Below, in pieces: positions 61,858 to 64,000 of a stretch of DNA of 64,000 bases (within the stretch, counting starts at the first letter, position 1; each line of letters begins with the position of its first letter). The notes under the pieces were generated by a model that was given only the letters and a program-made list of their open reading frames with translations, did not search any database and was not told the origin of the DNA. Both the position numbers and the translations under genes were made by a program. Source of the DNA: Lelliottia jeotgali (GTDB taxonomy: Bacteria; Pseudomonadota; Gammaproteobacteria; Enterobacterales; Enterobacteriaceae); assembly GCA_002271215.1 (NCBI GenBank), contig CP018628.1:1922001-1986000 (forward strand). The letters run 5' to 3'.

Positions 61858-64000
61858 ATGATGATGACAAAACAAAAACAACACTTTAAACCTGCCAGGC
61901 TTGCGCTTTTTATTGCGGTCGCGCTGGGGACGATAATACACGATGCCGGGGCGCGGGATTTTTTTAACCCTGAACTGCTTGAGGTGGGCAATCCCGGCGC
62001 GGGTAAGACCGATCTGTCGATGTTCGAAGCTGGTTCACAGGCTCCGGGTGTTTATCACGTTGATATTCTTATTGGCGATCAGACGGTGGATACCCAGGAC
62101 ATTGAGTTTGCGTCGGTGAAAGATAAAGACGGCGATTCGGTGTTACAGCCGTGTCTCAGTCTGGAGCAGCTGAAAAGCTGGGGCGTTCGCACCCACCTGT
62201 TCCCTAATCTGGCCTCCAGCGGGAAGTGCGTGGATCTGTCTGCGATCCCTCAGGCTGCGGCCGATTTTCAGTTCAGTACCCAGCGTCTGCTGATCAGTAT
62301 TCCGCAGGCGGCGTTGGAACCTCAGGCGCGCGGATATGTGCCGCCTGAACAGTGGGATGAAGGCATCAATGCGGCGATGCTTAATTACAGCCTGAGCGGT
62401 GCTAACAACTGGCAGCGTGGCAACAACGGTCGTGCCGACAATGCGCAGTATGCCAACCTGCGTCCTGGTGTGAATATCGGGCCGTGGCGTTTGCGCAATT
62501 ACACCACCTGGAGTCGTGACACACATGGTCAGGACAAATGGGATACGGTCTATACCTACGCTCAGCGTGATGTGATCCCGCTGAAAGCGCAGTTCACTGC
62601 GGGCGATAGCAGTGCGCCAAACGATGTGTTTGACAGTATGCCGTTCCGGGGCGGGCAGCTGGCATCCGACGACGATATGCTCCCGGACTCGCTGAAAGGC
62701 TATGCGCCTGTGGTGCGTGGCATTGCCCGAACCAACGCGCAGGTCACGATTCGCCAGAATGGGTATCAAATTTATCAGAGCTACGTTTCACCGGGTGCCT
62801 TTGAAATTACCGATATGTACCCGACCGGCGGGGCGGGCGATCTGCAGGTCACGGTAAAAGAGGCCGACGGCAGCGAGCAGCACTATACCGTGCCGTTTGC
62901 CTCTTTGCCGGTGCTCCAGCGTGAAGGCCGTCTGAAATTTTCCGTCACCGGCGGACAGTATCGTTCCTATGACAGCAGCGTAGACAAAACGCCGTTTGCC
63001 CAGGGCACCGCGATTTATGGTCTGCCACACGGCTTTACGATTTACGGCGGCGTGCAGGAATCGAGTAAATATCAGTCGCTGGCGAGTGGCGTCGGTAAAA
63101 ATCTGGGTGATTTCGGTGCGCTTTCAGCCGATGTCACCCAGGCCTGGTCAACGCCGCAGGATGGTCTGAAAACCGACGGCCAGTCATGGCGTGCGCGTTA
63201 CAGCAAAAACGTGCTGGAAACGGGCACCAACTTTGCCATTGCGGGTTATCGCTATTCGACCAGCGGCTATTACGGCATGCAGGAAGTGCTGGACACTTAT
63301 AGCGACACATCTGGGCTGGTCGAGCGACGCCGAAATCGCATGGAGCTGACTATGAGTCAAACTCTTGGACAGGATTTAGGCACCCTGATGCTGAGTACGG
63401 TTCGTGAGGATTACTGGAATTCAGGCCGCACGATGGCCTCCTGGAGCCTGGGTTACAACAACGGCTGGCGTGGGATTAACTACGGCCTGACCTATACCTA
63501 CAGTAAAAACGGATCATCCACCGGGCGCGGCGAACAAACGTATTACGACAAAGATCAGCAGTTGGCACTGACCATCAGTATTCCTCTGGATAAGTTCCTG
63601 CCGCAAACCTGGGCTAACTACAGCATGAACGCCAGCAGGCAAAGTGGCACCACCCATTCTGTGGGTTTAAGCGGGATGGCGATGGAGAACAACGCGCTGA
63701 ACTGGAACGTCCAGCAGGGCTACGGCACCAACGACGTGGGCTACACCGGCGCGATGAATGTCGATTATCGTGGCACCTACGGCGAAGCGACAGTCGGATA
63801 TGGCTACGACAAAAACAGCGATCGCATGAACTATGGCGTACAGGGTGGGATTTTAGCCCACGCCGACGGCGTGACCTTCAGCCAGCCGTTGGGTGAAACC
63901 AACGTACTCATCAAAGCACCGGGCGCGAAAGGGGTCAGCATTCAGAACCAGACCGGCGCGAAGACTGACTGGCGGGGCTATACCACGGTGAGCAACGTCA
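61858..64000 (+). CDS. Fimbrial outer membrane usher (runs off window)
   Basis: Open from 61858 (three consecutive ATGs: 61858, 61861, 61864) to the window edge: 714 codons with no stop. Signal region KPARLALFIAVALGTII..., then the N-terminal domain RDFFNPELLEVGNPGAGKTD, with CLSLEQLKSWGV and GKCVDLSAI. The beta-barrel contains the plug-domain region YAPVVRGIARTNAQVTIRQN. FimD/PapC type; full proteins have about 850 residues, so about 140 residues are outside. It forms the secretion pore for the pilus. Confidence 0.93.
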   Translation, partial: MMMTKQKQHFKPARLALFIAVALGTIIHDAGARDFFNPELLEVGNPGAGKTDLSMFEAGSQAPGVYHVDILIGDQTVDTQDIEFASVKDKDGDSVLQPCLSLEQLKSWGVRTHLFPNLASSGKCVDLSAIPQAAADFQFSTQRLLISIPQAALEPQARGYVPPEQWDEGINAAMLNYSLSGANNWQRGNNGRADNAQYANLRPGVNIGPWRLRNYTTWSRDTHGQDKWDTVYTYAQRDVIPLKAQFTAGDSSAPNDVFDSMPFRGGQLASDDDMLPDSLKGYAPVVRGIARTNAQVTIRQNGYQIYQSYVSPGAFEITDMYPTGGAGDLQVTVKEADGSEQHYTVPFASLPVLQREGRLKFSVTGGQYRSYDSSVDKTPFAQGTAIYGLPHGFTIYGGVQESSKYQSLASGVGKNLGDFGALSADVTQAWSTPQDGLKTDGQSWRARYSKNVLETGTNFAIAGYRYSTSGYYGMQEVLDTYSDTSGLVERRRNRMELTMSQTLGQDLGTLMLSTVREDYWNSGRTMASWSLGYNNGWRGINYGLTYTYSKNGSSTGRGEQTYYDKDQQLALTISIPLDKFLPQTWANYSMNASRQSGTTHSVGLSGMAMENNALNWNVQQGYGTNDVGYTGAMNVDYRGTYGEATVGYGYDKNSDRMNYGVQGGILAHADGVTFSQPLGETNVLIKAPGAKGVSIQNQTGAKTDWRGYTTVSNV

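Noticed and set aside
61734..63030. Minus-strand frames across the chaperone-usher region
   Set aside because: They lie opposite a continuous usher frame with clear family motifs, which is open to the window edge.

Overview
The window is a chromosomal segment of an enterobacterium (Enterobacteriaceae, probably the Enterobacter/Lelliottia/Leclercia/Klebsiella side). Backbone genes match Escherichia coli K-12 genes nearly residue for residue: ppsA, rprA, ydiK, ydiJ, menI, ydiH, sufABCDSE, ldtE, lpp, pykF, fumD. The accessory genes between them are absent from K-12 or lie elsewhere there. Genus is inferred from gene content only; no rRNA gene is present.

1-6.25 kb: the 3' part of ppsA, then a mobile patch inserted between ppsA and the small RNA gene rprA. 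The patch holds a decayed IS256-family element and, on the minus strand, an orphan type VI secretion-like module: HExxH metallopeptidase, then lipoprotein, then Hcp. The lipoprotein gene (candidate immunity gene) is split by an IS3-family (IS407-type) element with a clean 4-bp target duplication. 6.4-11.5 kb: ydiK, and ydiJ-menI-ydiH.

11.6-18.7 kb: two formate dehydrogenases, an fdnGHI-like membrane enzyme and an FdhF-like enzyme with a sigma-54-type promoter. Both carry cysteine codons where the E. coli enzymes use selenocysteine. 18.8-22.6 kb: a blue-light cluster (ariR-, ymgA- and ycgZ-like genes, bluF, bluR) with repeated GTAC-containing operators, then an ElaB/YqjD-type protein. 22.9-31.6 kb: the suf Fe-S assembly operon behind Fur and IHF sites, ldtE, lpp and pykF.

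32-37.5 kb: a reverse transsulfuration pair (cystathionine beta-synthase and gamma-lyase, as in Klebsiella mtcBC) divergent from a second methionine ABC transporter with candidate MetJ boxes. 37.6-41 kb: fumD and a polar amino acid ABC transporter. 41-44 kb: a FixL/FixJ-like two-component system followed by a secreted HbpS/GlcG-type protein, an arrangement like Streptomyces SenS-SenR-HbpS. 44-45.8 kb: a small Cys-containing protein, a zinc-ribbon metallo-beta-lactamase-fold protein and a beta-carbonic anhydrase.

45.8-56.9 kb: the most novel-looking part, a divergent catabolic island around a LacI regulator. Leftward: MFS transporter, HisD-like dehydrogenase, SDR, alpha/beta hydrolase, HpcH/HpaI aldolase, bicupin. 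Rightward: LacI regulator, two tandem-duplicated SnoaL/NTF2 proteins, a second HisD-like dehydrogenase. The substrate is unknown. 57-64 kb: an FAD/NAD(P)-binding protein, two IprA/YaiV-type regulators, a palindrome-rich 490-bp control region, and a chaperone-usher fimbrial operon whose usher runs off the window.
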